Position numbers and translations under genes: made by a program. Positions 47,324 through 60,000 of a stretch of 64,000 nucleotides of DNA are shown piece by piece (within the stretch, counting starts at the first letter, position 1; every line of letters begins with the position of its first letter). Location of the stretch: assembly GCA_003833135.1 (NCBI GenBank), contig QZLH01000003.1, forward strand, positions 261,499 to 325,498. The letters are read 5' to 3'. Origin of the DNA: Oehlia diaphana. Lineage: Eukaryota; Glomeromycota; Glomeromycetes; Glomerales; Glomeraceae. The notes under the pieces were generated by a model, which searched no databases, was not told where the DNA came from, and saw only the letters and a program-made list of their open reading frames with translations.

Positions 47324-49813
47324 TAGAAAGTGTGAGATACTTCATGGGAAAGGTTAGAGATATTTATAAAAACTTCAAATTATCAGAAAAAGATTTAGAA
47401 TACCTTGTAAGATGTTTCCAAAAATAACTATTCGATCATATCTGTCATATGTATCTACAAAATTTTTAAAGAATAAACAAATAAAAAATCTATAGAAAAA
47501 TAACAAAACTTTCAAATAATGCTCGATATGTATTATTATTTACAAATTTCCCAATTTAAGAATTATAGATAAAGCTTATTCTGATTGTTTCTTTCCGATT
47601 ACCTTTGTTAATAATAAATGAATGAAAGTTTAAGTTTTTATTTGTAAGGAGTATGAACGTACAAATCGAGACTTGTATGACGTGCTTTTTTTGTTTAAAA
47701 AAAAATTCTAACAAGAAGCTTTTGCATTAAGAATGACGACTGTACCTTTTTTTTTTTTTATACGCTAGCTTATGTGAAATGATTCCATGATGATTCATTG
47801 TTAAACTTAAAATAAAATTTCACTAATTAAATAAATTGTATTGGATTCGCAGGGAAATATATAAAACAGAATGGAAAAGATAATTGCTTTCATAAATTAA
47901 TTTTGATTTGAAATCAATTAAATAAATGCATTTAATATATATAGAATAGGATGTACTAACCAAATAAGGTAACCACAAATGGGATCAAATAAAGTGGAAC
48001 AAAATCAAGTATGGTCGACTTAGTACCATGCATGTAGTACATATATTGTATTACAAAGAAGTAATTTCTTTGAACGATAATAAAAAACGGTTTTTAGAAT
48101 TGTCAATATCGTTTTGACGAATATTACTGGCGCATAGTAGTAAAGTGGTGTGGTTATGATGATGATGTCGTCATTGATGATAATCAATGATGAGTAACTC
48201 GATATTATGTAGAAAAAAAAAAAAACAAATTTTGTAATATCGACCCTTCTAGAGTTCTACCCTCGACTTCAGACCTTTTCCATCGGTAACATCTATCGGT
48301 AACATTCGGTAACATCTATCGGTATTCGGTAACATCTACCGTTATAAAATCCCAATAACACATGCAGAATTGATGAAAATTCTTTTGATTTGCATAATAA
48401 ACTGAACATTAATTAATTTATCCTTTTTAAAGAAGAATCAAAAATTGGTTACGTTACCATTCTTCTGAATTTGGTAATTTTTTATCAAAATTGTTATTAC
48501 TTTAGGCGATACAAAATTCGTAAACAGTCTTTATTTTTTTTATAAACAAAGGAAATCATCAATTAAAGTTAGATTCGTTTCTCATTGATTTCTGATTTTT
48601 ACTGGGTAAATTTTACGATTTTAATTGGTTCCTCGCATTACAAATAAACAATAAAGAGTTTCCTAATTAAGAAATTTATAATTTTCAATGTAAAATACTA
48701 GGATTATGATTTTGATTGTTCAACAAGAAGAAAAGAAAAATTATCGTATCATTATTTAATGAAAAAATGTCACCTTATTGATATAGTATCTCAGAGTACA
48801 TATTTAGAATCATGAGACCTTTACATAAACAAACATATAATTTTTTTTTAAATTTGAAAAAATGATTTTTTTTTATTTTCTTAATGGTTGTCTTAAATAG
48901 TTGGAAAGAATAAAAGTCAAGTAATTAATTATAATGGTTGTATGCTCTTATTTTATCAGAGCATTTTTTTTTTTACTTTTTATTTAATAAACATTTGCTT
49001 TTGCTTTATCATAATCGTAATTGGCGATATCATTTACAACTTACGTTTATAATATTATTATACCCTAAGGATGTAATTATAATTACGGCAACTAACTTTT
49101 ATTGCGCATCTCACGATACTAAGATACATCTAGTAAAAAAAAATTTTCAAAGCTCTACATTATTGTCATGCGCCCACACTTATACATTATTATATCTGCT
49201 TAATTTAATTAATTAAAGCAAAAAAAAAAAAATCACATTTTTCGATAAATCTTTATAAGCTCAATTCGTCAATCTGGCAGATTATTTTCATCTTTCTAAT
49301 GTGATTTCAAAATTGGATCAGTAATCAAAAAAAAAAAATAACTACGATATGTGGATTAAAAGAAAAAATAACGATTTATTTCATAAACATCTTTATTATT
49401 GTTATGTTAGTCACGTAAAGTTTATAAACTACGAAAAAAAAGTAAAAGTATAGAAAAAAAATAAGCGGAAAAAAAGTTAATTCGTTTACAAAAGAAGGGA
49501 AAATACTATTGTAAAAAAAAAAGAAATTGAATTGATATAACAAATTACTTGCATGCTTAAATTAAATATATTTTTTTGTCTATGCCGCAGCAAAAAGACG
49601 ATTCATATAATCTTATAACCCAAATTATTTCTTAAAATTAAGATATTTTCATGTTTAAAATAAGAGAAAATTTTGTATATATATGTATGTATATATATAT
49701 TATTAGAAAGATTTTTTTTTAAAAAAAAAGTAATTTCGAAACATGATGTTTACGTATCGAATATATAATATATTTGTTGTTTTTTTTTTTTTTTTGTGAA
49801 GTTTTTTTTTATT
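47324..49813. other. Intergenic, no gene seen
   Basis: AT-rich. The ORF at 48938-49216 has no recognisable domain and biased composition. A short tandem repeat lies at 48282-48342. Confidence 0.55.
48282..48342 (+). repeat. Short tandem repeat of ATCGGTAACATCT / TTCGGTAACATCT
   Basis: Four to five interleaved copies in about 60 bp. No coding role seen. Confidence 0.85.
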
Positions 49814-51111
49814 TTAATTTTTTTTAGAAAACCATCGAATTGATTTAATATAAGTTTTAGTTGCGTTAAAATCGAGTTTAGATTCACTATAGGCTGAATC
49901 GTACGTCTTATCATCGATCCTCCAAGCTGAAGTAAGTAATAATCTAATTGTTTCAAAGTTCATTGAGACATATGTCAACATCTAATCAAAGGTAAAAAGG
50001 AAAATTTAAATTTGTAAATAAATAAATTAAATGTAACGTTTACTGCATACCATTGTGCCTAATGGTCCTGCCCAATCTCCTATTGGAATATACATTTCTT
50101 TATAATGAACTTTCGACAATTCTTGGCATTTTTCTAAAAATTGGGGAACACAGGTTTCTGGACTTGAATTGATTCCTTTCGCCTTAAATCCCGAATGAAC
50201 TAATACAAAAATGATAAATAAAAAAAAAAAAATCCCATTTAAGGATTCATTTAGACATTTAATAATTACTGTGTCACTCACAAAAATGCACATGTGGCGC
50301 ATTAAAAAAAATTAAAATCCGTACTACAAACATACTTGTTTCTATTAGTTGCTTGTCACTATGACCAATTTCAAATTCGAAGAATTCTAACCACCCACCT
50401 ATTGAAATTTCAAATATGTAATCGATGAGTAATCATTGTTTATATTTTATTTTTAATAAAAATTACTTTACCTGGTATTGTTACGCGGATCATTTCTTTT
50501 ACATAAAATTTCCAATTCTCCAATACTACACAATTGCACAAGAATCGTTGAAATACGAAATCAAATGTTTCATTGGGAAACGGTATACCATCATTTAAAT
50601 TAAGTTGTAAGAAAATGACATTTGATGGTATATCTTTAACATCAGGAAATATTGGCGACATATCTATGCCTACAAATGTAGCTTGTGGATATTCTTTTGC
50701 CATATCTATTATCCAGTGCCCAGCTCCGCACCCTATATCTAATACTTTTGTATTTCCAGACTTTAATAACTCATGGATCGGGGAAGAAAAATTATTTTTC
50801 CAAACAAATCTGCATATATTGTGTTGTAAATGTAATCTTTCAACTGTAATAATAATATTACGTGAAGGTTTTTATTATTTTATTTTACAAGGTAAAAAAT
50901 TTAAAAAATAGCAAACTATTTTGAATAAAAAATTATTTTGCTTAAAAAAAATACCTTCTTTATCATCGTTTGGAAATAAATAAGTTACATCAGTCAGGTT
51001 ATGATATCTTCTTCCTTTAAAATAACGAAACGAGTCCAAAATATTTTTGGAATTAACAGATTTTAGCGGATCCGAAGAATCAAGTTCTCGGTTGGAACGT
51101 TCATTTTTCAT
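49814..51111 (-). CDS. SAM-dependent methyltransferase (LaeA/TAM-like)
   Basis: Five exons on the minus strand, 51111-50955, 50843-50472, 50398-50336, 50199-50051 and 49981-49814, give 302 residues. Motif I (VLDIGCGAG, residues 86-94) and the acidic post-I residue in FVGIDMSP (D113) show a class I Rossmann methyltransferase. YLFPNDDKE before motif I and RLHLQH are typical of the fungal LaeA/TAM group. IPFPNETFDFVFQR is the motif II region, and VTIPGGWLEFFE is the motif after it, split by an intron after PG. The C-terminal part contains IPIGDWAGPLGTM. Such proteins methylate small molecules or act as regulators; the substrate here is unknown. The last exon is the least certain, since it rests only on an open frame and splice signals. 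A purine-rich stretch lies upstream. Confidence 0.85.
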
Positions 51112-54100
51112 ATTAGTTAAAATATAAAAAACAAACTGAAAAAAAAGTAAGAATGAAAAGAATGAGGAGAATGAGGAGAGAGGGAATTAATGATAAATTA
51201 AAAAAAAGGAAAGTAAGAAATGATAAAATAATGATATATATAAAGGATTGAGAAGATGATTAAATATAAAAAAAGCGATAGAGGAGAATTTAACAAAATC
51301 CAAGCAACTTAATATATATGTGAAAATTTTTTTAATCCATGCAATGTAACCAACCGTTGATCATCCAATCTGTTGTAATATATTACGTAATTATTAGCTA
51401 TTAGTTATCTAGATATTGTTATCTCTGTTTTATTTATTGCACAAATTCTTGAATATTATTTACTATACAATAATTTCCTTCTAAAGGAAAAAGTTTGAAA
51501 GTCGTTTGTAAAGCGTGTGTAATAATCCTTCCAACTTCTAAAGTTCGAATGTTTGATCATAAGAAAAATTACTATAGCAAGTCATAATTAAAACAAAGAA
51601 ATAAAATAAGTAGGAAGGTACAAAAGATCAAACAGGAGAAAAAAAAAGAACCAGAGAAATTTTTTTTTCGGTAACATAATTTAATTTTCATCGGAAATCA
51701 AATTTTTTCTTACACCATATGTAAATTTTAACGCGAATTCTTTGTTTGCTCAACAAGAATTTAAATTTAAAGTTCGATAACAATCTTTATTGATACAAAT
51801 CACAAAAAAAAAAATTTAATACATAAACTTATGGTCAATGCTTTATTAGATTGACTGGAATTTGATTTTCACGTGTTTAAGGTCTGTAGGCAGTATTTTA
51901 GGGTTAGCATGCATAAATGCTCCGGTTATGAATCAGTTAAATCTCCGTTAATGTTCTATAAATTTAGTTAAATTAAAGATGAATTTCAAATTAACCAAAC
52001 TTGTTTAACAAGAAATTATCTTCTTTGAATTTAAGTTTTAGATTAAACCAAATTCTTTGTTACATGCATAACACAAAAATATCGTTATTTTCAACGAATT
52101 TTACTGATAGGAATCCATAAAAGTAACAAGAGGCTTTGTTGTTAACTTTTTTTATCAGAAACTTTACAGGGCACAAGACAATCTTTGTTTTACACAATAA
52201 AGATTTATTAATATACTTAATACATTCTAGCATGTACTATAATACTATAATTACGAAAAATTTTTAAGTAAACAATACTTGCATCATTATTAATAAATCT
52301 GTTTAGATCGCGTATTATTTTTGGGGTAACGTTATAATGCGCGTCAATATTTTATGCTCTTGAAAAACTATAAAATATAATATGACTAACTTCTTTGTAA
52401 GAGCGCAAGAACCTTTTTAGCGTGATATCAAATGATCACAAAATTCAAACAATAAAATAATTACTTGCATCAATGAAAAATAAATATGACAAAGTCCCGA
52501 TATGTAAAACCAATTTCACATTTATATTTATGGTTAACTATTAACTGATTGGTCAGTTAGTGAACCAGAAATTTTCAATAGCATAAAATTAATATGCGCA
52601 TATATAGAATATTTTAAATTTAATATTGCATATATAGAACATCGAATGGTCTAAAAAAAGATTCATAATTAGAACAATCTTGATAATACAATAAGATTTA
52701 AGATTTAAAAATAGCCTTATCAAACGTGGATGGTCTGCTACAAAAATACTGGTTCTTGACTTTTAACCATCTTACCCATTATAGAGATGTTCGGTCGCAT
52801 AAAACAATTTTAACAACAACAGTATCTATAAATATTTGATTATTAATACATTAAATAATATTGGACCTCACTAAATCACCGATAATTTTGCAATGTCCAA
52901 TAAAAAAATAATAAATATATAATCTAATCATAAATGCATTGATAATTACGAAATTTGATGAAATCAACTATTTTTTTATAGTGATATGTATGCAAATCGA
53001 TCAATCATTTTTTTTTAATAAGCATTCGCCTTCCCCGCCGAGAAAAGTACTAATTAATTACATAAAATATTATCTAAATAATATCTTGGTCAATTTCATT
53101 ATCTCTGATATCATTTGTTTAAAGTTTCTAGAATATAATTTTTTTTAAAGCAAACATGACAATCAATTCTTTATATAAATTTCTCTTAAATTCGATTAAG
53201 TTCGGTTTTATTTAATACTAAGATGAGCACATAATTTCCATATTAATATTCATTCATCATTTTGTTAATGTCGTTATGGAAAAAAACATGCGTTGGATAT
53301 AATTCTTATATATCAGTGTAACATTCTCGTAAAACTTTAATGTCATGCAAATGAAGTAAGATAACAAAGATAACCGATGGATTTGGATTGGATAATTCGA
53401 TTCTTAATGATAATTATATGATGGAGATAAGCATACTGTGTGTATCTTGCATATCTTTCCTATACAAGAGATTGATTTGGGGTGTATGTACATATTTTAG
53501 CATATCGAAATAATTGAACAACATTGTCATGGAATTATTCATATTCCTTTGTTGATGTATATCGGATTCATTCCTTATTTTTTTATTTTTTTTTTTTACG
53601 TCAAATGTTACCATTGTTTGATATAATAAAATGATAAGCTCATAAAAAAAAAATTTTTTGATTGGAGGATCCAAATTTCTTCAGTTTGATCACATTCACC
53701 TCTCCATATACATTTTCCGGATATTCTCTATTCAAATTCGAAATGATGAATGAATGCATTAATACAATAATATCATGCGAGTAACTCGTATTAATATATT
53801 AAAAGAAAAGAATTTGGAAAGAAATAAATTTTTTAATGTCAATATTAATTATTATTTTATCATCATTACACGATTAAATATCCCACAGTTTATGTGTAAT
53901 TTTGAGCCAATATGTATGAAATTATATCGGTCTTTGACTTATATAGTTATTTCCCCCATAAAATAATTATTATTGAAAAGGATTATTACTTTTTAAAGTA
54001 ATTAACATTGTATATTCTCTGTAAAAATTTTATCCCTGCTACATGATCAGCAATTGACCTTTCAATAAAAGTTAGATTTATGCAAAATCAAAACCGAAAA

Positions 54101-54964
54101 GAGGTTAGTCATATGATTATTGCTTCATCCTTATTAAAATTATTATTATTACGGTATTTAATCGATGTTGTGAAATTAAATAAAAATATACAACGCGTGA
54201 CAACCAGAATTTTACTGAAAAATGATTGTGACGCTGGGTGAAATAATATTGAACAAAAACTCGAGCTTTTGAGCTCTTAATAAAATCCTTCTCTAACAAA
54301 AAAGTTTCAAAAAAATACAATATCGTCCCACTTTTTTTTGCTACAGTAAATAAACCCCCTTATCACCTCACCAATTACCAATAAAAATCCGATTGCCCTC
54401 ATGCATTTAAGATTCATTTTCCAAACTCTTTATTTTACAAATTACTGCGCAATTCAGATAATTTAACCGAAAAAAAAATAAATAAATAAAACAATTCTTT
54501 ACAAACCTACTCATCCACGACTGTAAGCGTCAAAATAAAAACAAAAAAAAAAGTGTTATTACATAGTACTTACCTGGTCGGATTTAATATTAACACTTGA
54601 CAAGTAAAGTAGCGAAGTTGCTAGTTAACTGTCACTTTTAGGTGATTTCATTAGCTGATTTTGTCCATAACTCCAAATAGACTATTCTTGGTTTTTGGGA
54701 CCCGATTTCACACAATAATAGCTATGGTTTTTTTTCTTTATTTTATTTCTATACTTATTTCTATATTTGTTTTTGTTATATAATACATAATTTTGCAGCC
54801 GAAAATTATTATGTAATGAATTCACATTTACTTTATTTGGTAGAAAGAATGTGGTTGATCTTCTGACGTAACAACATAGGAATATATTATAGTATTAAAG
54901 GTCTTGTTTAATTCTTTAAAAAATATTGTGCTTTCACAAAAATTCATTTATTTTTATTTACCGC
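51112..54964. other. Long intergenic region, no gene seen
   Basis: About 3.9 kb of AT-rich sequence. The first 80 bases (GAATGAGGAGAATGAGGAGAG) are the probable promoter of the methyltransferase. Small ORFs at 52939, 53414, 53775 and 54117 have no domain, biased composition and no paralogue in the window. Confidence 0.5.
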
Positions 54965-55185
54965 CGCTGCACGGTGCAAAAATTGCAATTTTGTAATTTT
55001 GAAGAAAATTTTTGTAATCGGACTTAGCGAAATCCTAAGACTATTTTGAGTGAATTGAGTTCGATCAATTTGATCTACAAGATGCTTTCAGCGCAATTTA
55101 TTCCACTGTGCTGGATGGTAAGATCCAAAATGAGAAAAATGGATTCATAATGGCCCAGACGCCCAGATAAGATTATCGATTAAAT
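54965..55185 (+). pseudogene. Kinase-like exon-1 fragment (relic)
   Basis: Reads ARCKNCNFVILKKIF, then FDQFDLQDAFSAIYSTVLDG and an HNGPDAQ-like end. This follows the CxxC, LKENF, FDQFDL, AFSSIYSAVW and NGP segments of the intact kinases. Frames are broken in several places. Confidence 0.75.
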
Positions 55186-55284
55186 GACTCCATGAGTGAA
55201 TCAAGCAATAAACATAATTATCATTTATTTAGCTTTTTAGTAAATTTCTTTTAATATTACATATTTTGGATGAATACTGTATAT

Positions 55285-55670
55285 TGTTTCTGAAGATGTT
55301 AATGAAGATACAGATGAAGAAAGCAATGAACTCTCTGATGCTTCAACTATAAGAAAAGAGTTTGAAGAAATAAAAGGAGTACCACATGCAAAAAAAAGAT
55401 CTAAAAACTAAAAACAAGTTTGTTTGAGATTATATTCAGGTTGAAAGTACTTATTTCCTCAAATGGTGAAGTAAAAAGTTACAAGCATGATGGTGGAACT
55501 GGAAATATGAAGTTGCATTTATCTTCAAACATGGAATTATACCAGATGATATTCAACTTAAAGACTCAAATCAATTGCATATTGATACAATGGTCAAAAA
55601 ATTACACCACATTGTACACCAAAACAACTTGAATTAAAATGTCTACAGCTGAATGGATAGCTACTGATTC
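55285..55670 (+). pseudogene. hAT-type transposase N-terminal relic (BED finger region)
   Basis: An acidic leader (EDVNEDTDEESNELSD) is followed by YIQVES, YKHDGGTGNMKLHLS, KHGIIPDDIQLKDSN and MVKKLHHIVHQNNLN in alternating frames. The order V-W/Y-x-Y...Y-K-x-x-G-G-T-x-N-x-x-x-H-L resembles a BED zinc finger of hAT transposases (known family feature). Stops and frameshifts and the absence of the catalytic domain make it a relic. Confidence 0.6.
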
Positions 55671-55699
55671 AAAATAAATAGTAATTTTTTTATATGGAT

Positions 55700-55870
55700 T
55701 ACGGGTGAGTAGCGGGCGGGTTGTTGGGTTGGGTTGACCCGGATGACCCGCGGGTCTATCTGCCAGGTGACCCGGGTAGAGATTTTTTTAGACGGGTCTC
55801 AACTTCTAGTCACGTGCCGACGTCAAAATAATTTTGACATCGTCACGATGTCACGACGTCACGTCGCTGA
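55700..55870. repeat. GC-rich palindromic block next to the hAT relic
   Basis: Contains GGGTTGGGTTGACCCGGATG, the perfect palindrome GACCCGCGGGTC, GTCAAAATAATTTTGAC and GACATCGTCACGATGTC, plus repeated GTCACGA words. Markedly GC-rich against the flanks. Possibly a subterminal region of the transposon. Confidence 0.6.
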
Positions 55871-57081
55871 AGTAATTTAGAAGAATCAAATTTTAAAGTT
55901 TTATTAGAATGGGGTTAACGCTACAATGATCGAAATTTTCACTCCCTTTTCAAAATCGTTATTCTCGAAATTAGGGTTAATGTTTACAATAAAGATTTGA
56001 AACATAATGGAAATCACTTCAAAATTTGGCAATCATATGGATTCTTTTTAAGTAATTAATTACCCCGTTTATCCTCTCTTTAAATTAAAGATCGGACCTC
56101 TCGCGGATTTTAACTTTCGAAAAGAAAAGTCTTTATGTATTTAATTACGTACATGCATTAATTCTAAATTTCGAATATCGGAATGCAAATACCGGTTTCT
56201 TTTACTAGTGAGTATGATCATTAATGTCTCATCCTAATTAAGACATATATTCGATGATCGTACGTCTTTAAGGGACAACAATTCTTTTCGAGAAACCATG
56301 TTGTTTTGTGTACAAATGATATTTATTGAACAATTAAGATATTAATTACACTTAAATAATACCGTTAGCTCATCTCTATACTAAAATCCGTACCACAATT
56401 CCACAACATACATTAGTTATAAGATGACGACTAAATTTTCTTGATGATTGGGTAATTTTTTTACTTTTACAATGAATCGGGTTAGAAAAAAATTCGCAAT
56501 TATTTCTCGTAATAAGTTAACTTATTTTAGTCGACAATTATAGAAACTCTTGGCGCTAAAAATCAAAATTTAGAAAAATTAAAAAGAAAAAAATGGGGGA
56601 ACAAACGCCACAACAATGATAATAAAGTATGACGAAAAATTCGATCATTTGTTGATCTGATATTTGATATAGCCTAATAGCCTAAAAAACACTAATTATT
56701 TTAATTGTAATATCTATAATGATTCATTTCATTGAACTAATGAACCATCATTATACAATGTTTTTAAATTCATCAAAATTGAACGAAATAGGCATTGACG
56801 AAATAAATTTGGTAAATGTATAGGTGTACGAAATTCTCGTATGTTAAAAAATAGAAATTGAAATAAAATTATTGAATTAGCAATTACAGTAGTATTTTTT
56901 CAAATTTTACGCACTTCTCTGGCAATAACAAGTATTTTGATCCCAGAAACCTTTTTAAAGTACTTGAGTAACCAAACACTTTTTCATCAATAAAAAGATG
57001 GGAGTGTCGAGTTTCTCCTTACCTTTTTTTCCATCAAGCTTTCGTCTTGAATTTTCAATTTTAAAGTTAATTTAGTTCATA
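55871..57081. other. Intergenic, upstream region of the phospholipase D gene
   Basis: AT-rich. No ORF of note and no clear TATA box close to the ATG. Confidence 0.5.
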
Positions 57082-60000
57082 ATGGAATTCTTTGAAGATG
57101 CTGTAAAAGCTATCTCTAGTCTGATAATTGGAGAACAAGGAACTAAGGGCGAGTGGGATAAAGAAAACCGTTACATGTCATTTGTTCATGAAAGAAAAAA
57201 TTGTCATGCAAAATGGTATGTCGACGCTAAGGACTATTTCTATGCTGTCTCGGAAGCTCTAATGAGCGCTAAAGAGGAAATTTTAATCGAAGACTTGTGG
57301 CTTTCGCCTGAATTGGTGTGTGGTATTTCGACACAAATTTTTTATTAGCTTTTTATAGTAATTTATCATGACGCTGAACACGTGATAATCTAATTTTTGC
57401 AATTTAGTATCTTCGTAGACCTCCTGCCAAGAATGAAGAATATCGCCTTGACCGTTTACTTAAAAAGAAAGCAGAAGAAGGAGTGAAGATTTATGTCGTT
57501 GTTTATAAAGAAGTTCCCAAAACTAGTACTTATGACTCTAGACATAGTAAAGTTACTTTACAGGGATTGCACAAGAACATCCTCGGTAAGAATATTTGCA
57601 TTTTACTTCATTTGTCTGTAAATTTAGATTTTGAGATACACCGTATATAAAATTTTATATTAATGTCTTTTTAATTTAATTAACGGATAGTGCAAAGATA
57701 TCCTGACCATAATCTTAGTGGAACTTTACTTTGGACGGTAAATGGTTTATTTGATTAATTGTTATTTTAATCATTTGATTTAGTCAATTCATTAAACATT
57801 TATTTTTTTTTTTCATGTTTTATTTATTTAATACGTGAAATTTAGCATCATGAAGTAAATGTTAAATTTTTTAAGTTTTAAGTGTAAAATAATGATAAGT
57901 ATTGTAACCTTTTCTTTAAAATTATAGAAAATTGTAGTTGTCGATAGGCATACTTCTTTCATTGGTGGTTTGGATTTGTGCTTTGGTCGTTATGATACTT
58001 CGATGCATCAACTTGCCGATTTCCATGAATATTCTAAACATTATTCTATCTGGCCTGGTCAAGATTATTCAAATCCTAGAATCAAGGACTTTATTGATGG
58101 TATATTATCTGTTGATTTTGATCATTATTTTCCAACATGTGTAAATATATATTTATTCTACTAATTTTAATTACAGTAAAATATTGGGCAAGAACTATAA
58201 TCGATAAAAAACAATTTGGGCGTATGCCATGGCATGATGTATCCATCGGTTTTGTAAGTATAATCACATTTAATTGTAAAATGCGAATTTTCCCAATACT
58301 ATATTTAAGGGTTGAATCTTTGCGTATATTCACAGGTTGGCAAACCTACACTTGACATTGTGCGTCATTTTGTTCAACGCTGGAATTTTATCAAAAAAAA
58401 TAAGGCAGAAAATCGTCCTGATTATCCAGTTTTGATTGCCAAGTCTGATAAGCAATATGATCGTGAACATCCTCCGCAAGTCAAACATTATAGCTATGGT
58501 AACGGACAAACTATTAGTTGTCATCCGGATGAAGGTACATGCGATGTTCAAATTATCAGATGTAGTTCCATTTGGAGTATTGGTCTTAAAGAAGTGGAGG
58601 TAAATTTTATAATTTCTCATTAATTCATGAATCTATATATATTGATCAGAATTTGTATACATAGCGTTCAATCCAAAATGCTTACGTCAAAATTATTGAA
58701 GAATCTCAACACTTCATATATATAGAAAATCAATTCTTCAGTAAGTCCACACTAATTATTATTACCTAAAGCCTTGAAGGATTTATTTATACGACTATTT
58801 TCTATACATATATATTTATATTTTATTTTTTATAGTTACTGCCACAAAAGAAAGTGCCAATTATCCAGTAAAGAATCTTATTGGAAAGGTAAAATTTTAG
58901 ATTTAATAATATATGTATAAATGAATGATACATATTCACATTCATTAATTATCATACAGGCAATTGTAGATAGAATTATTAGAGCCCATAAAAATAATGA
59001 ACAATTCAGAATCATTGTTTCCATGCCTTTGCTTCCAGCTTACGAATCTGAATTTGATTCTAGTGATGCCGGTACTGTTCGGTAAATATCCCAAATTTGA
59101 TGTGATCTTATTTCTTAAGCGAAATATCAATTTCATTTTTTATTTAATTTTAATTTGTAATTCTTAGTCTTATCGTACATTACCAACTCAAATCAATTTG
59201 CCGAGGTGGACATTCAATTTTAGAAGTTTTAAAACAAAATGGTGTTACTAACCCTGAAAAGTACCTTGGGTTTTACGCACTTCGTACTTATGACAAAATC
59301 AATCCTCAGTCCGTAGAAAAAGGTTTGGGCGTATTAAATGATGAAATAGAGTTTGGAAGAAATCCTGTAGTTGCTGCAACTTCTGATAAAAATCCTTCTG
59401 AGACCTACATAACTGAAGAATTATACATTCACAGCAAACTTTTAATTGCTGATGACAGAATTGTTATATGTGGTTCCGGTGAGTAAAAGTTTCTTCTTCA
59501 AAATCTTTATGCGTTTTCATTAATTAATTATACTTATTTTTTTATTATAGCTAATATAAATGAAAGATCACAAAATGGTGATTATGACTCTGAAATTGCT
59601 GCTGTTATTGAAGACAGGGAATACATTGATTCTAAAATGGCAGGCAAAGACGTAATTATTCTTTTATCTTTAAATCTTAGTTAGCATTAGAAGGTACTCA
59701 ATTTAATTTGTTTTTATTTAGTGGAAAGCTGGAAAGTTTGCAGCCACGTTACGCCGTCATATCTTTAAGGAACATCTTGGACTGCTTAATGAAACTGACC
59801 ATGAAAAAGTTAATACATTCTGTTATCCACCACCAATACCTGCTGATTATCAAGAACTCTCTAAAGAAGATCATATTGTTCAAGATCCAATTAGCGACGA
59901 ATTTTATTATAACATTTGGCAACAAACTGCTACAATTAATACAGAAGCTTTTCGTACAGTGTTTCGTTGTGTTCCAGATGATAATGGTAATTATGATTTC

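Noticed and set aside
50573..50911. Plus-strand ORF of 112 residues
   Set aside because: Antisense of methyltransferase exon 2, which has clear motif I and consistent splicing on the minus strand.
58091..58620. Several ORFs on both strands inside the phospholipase D gene
   Set aside because: Shadows or exon-plus-intron read-through of the PLD exons.
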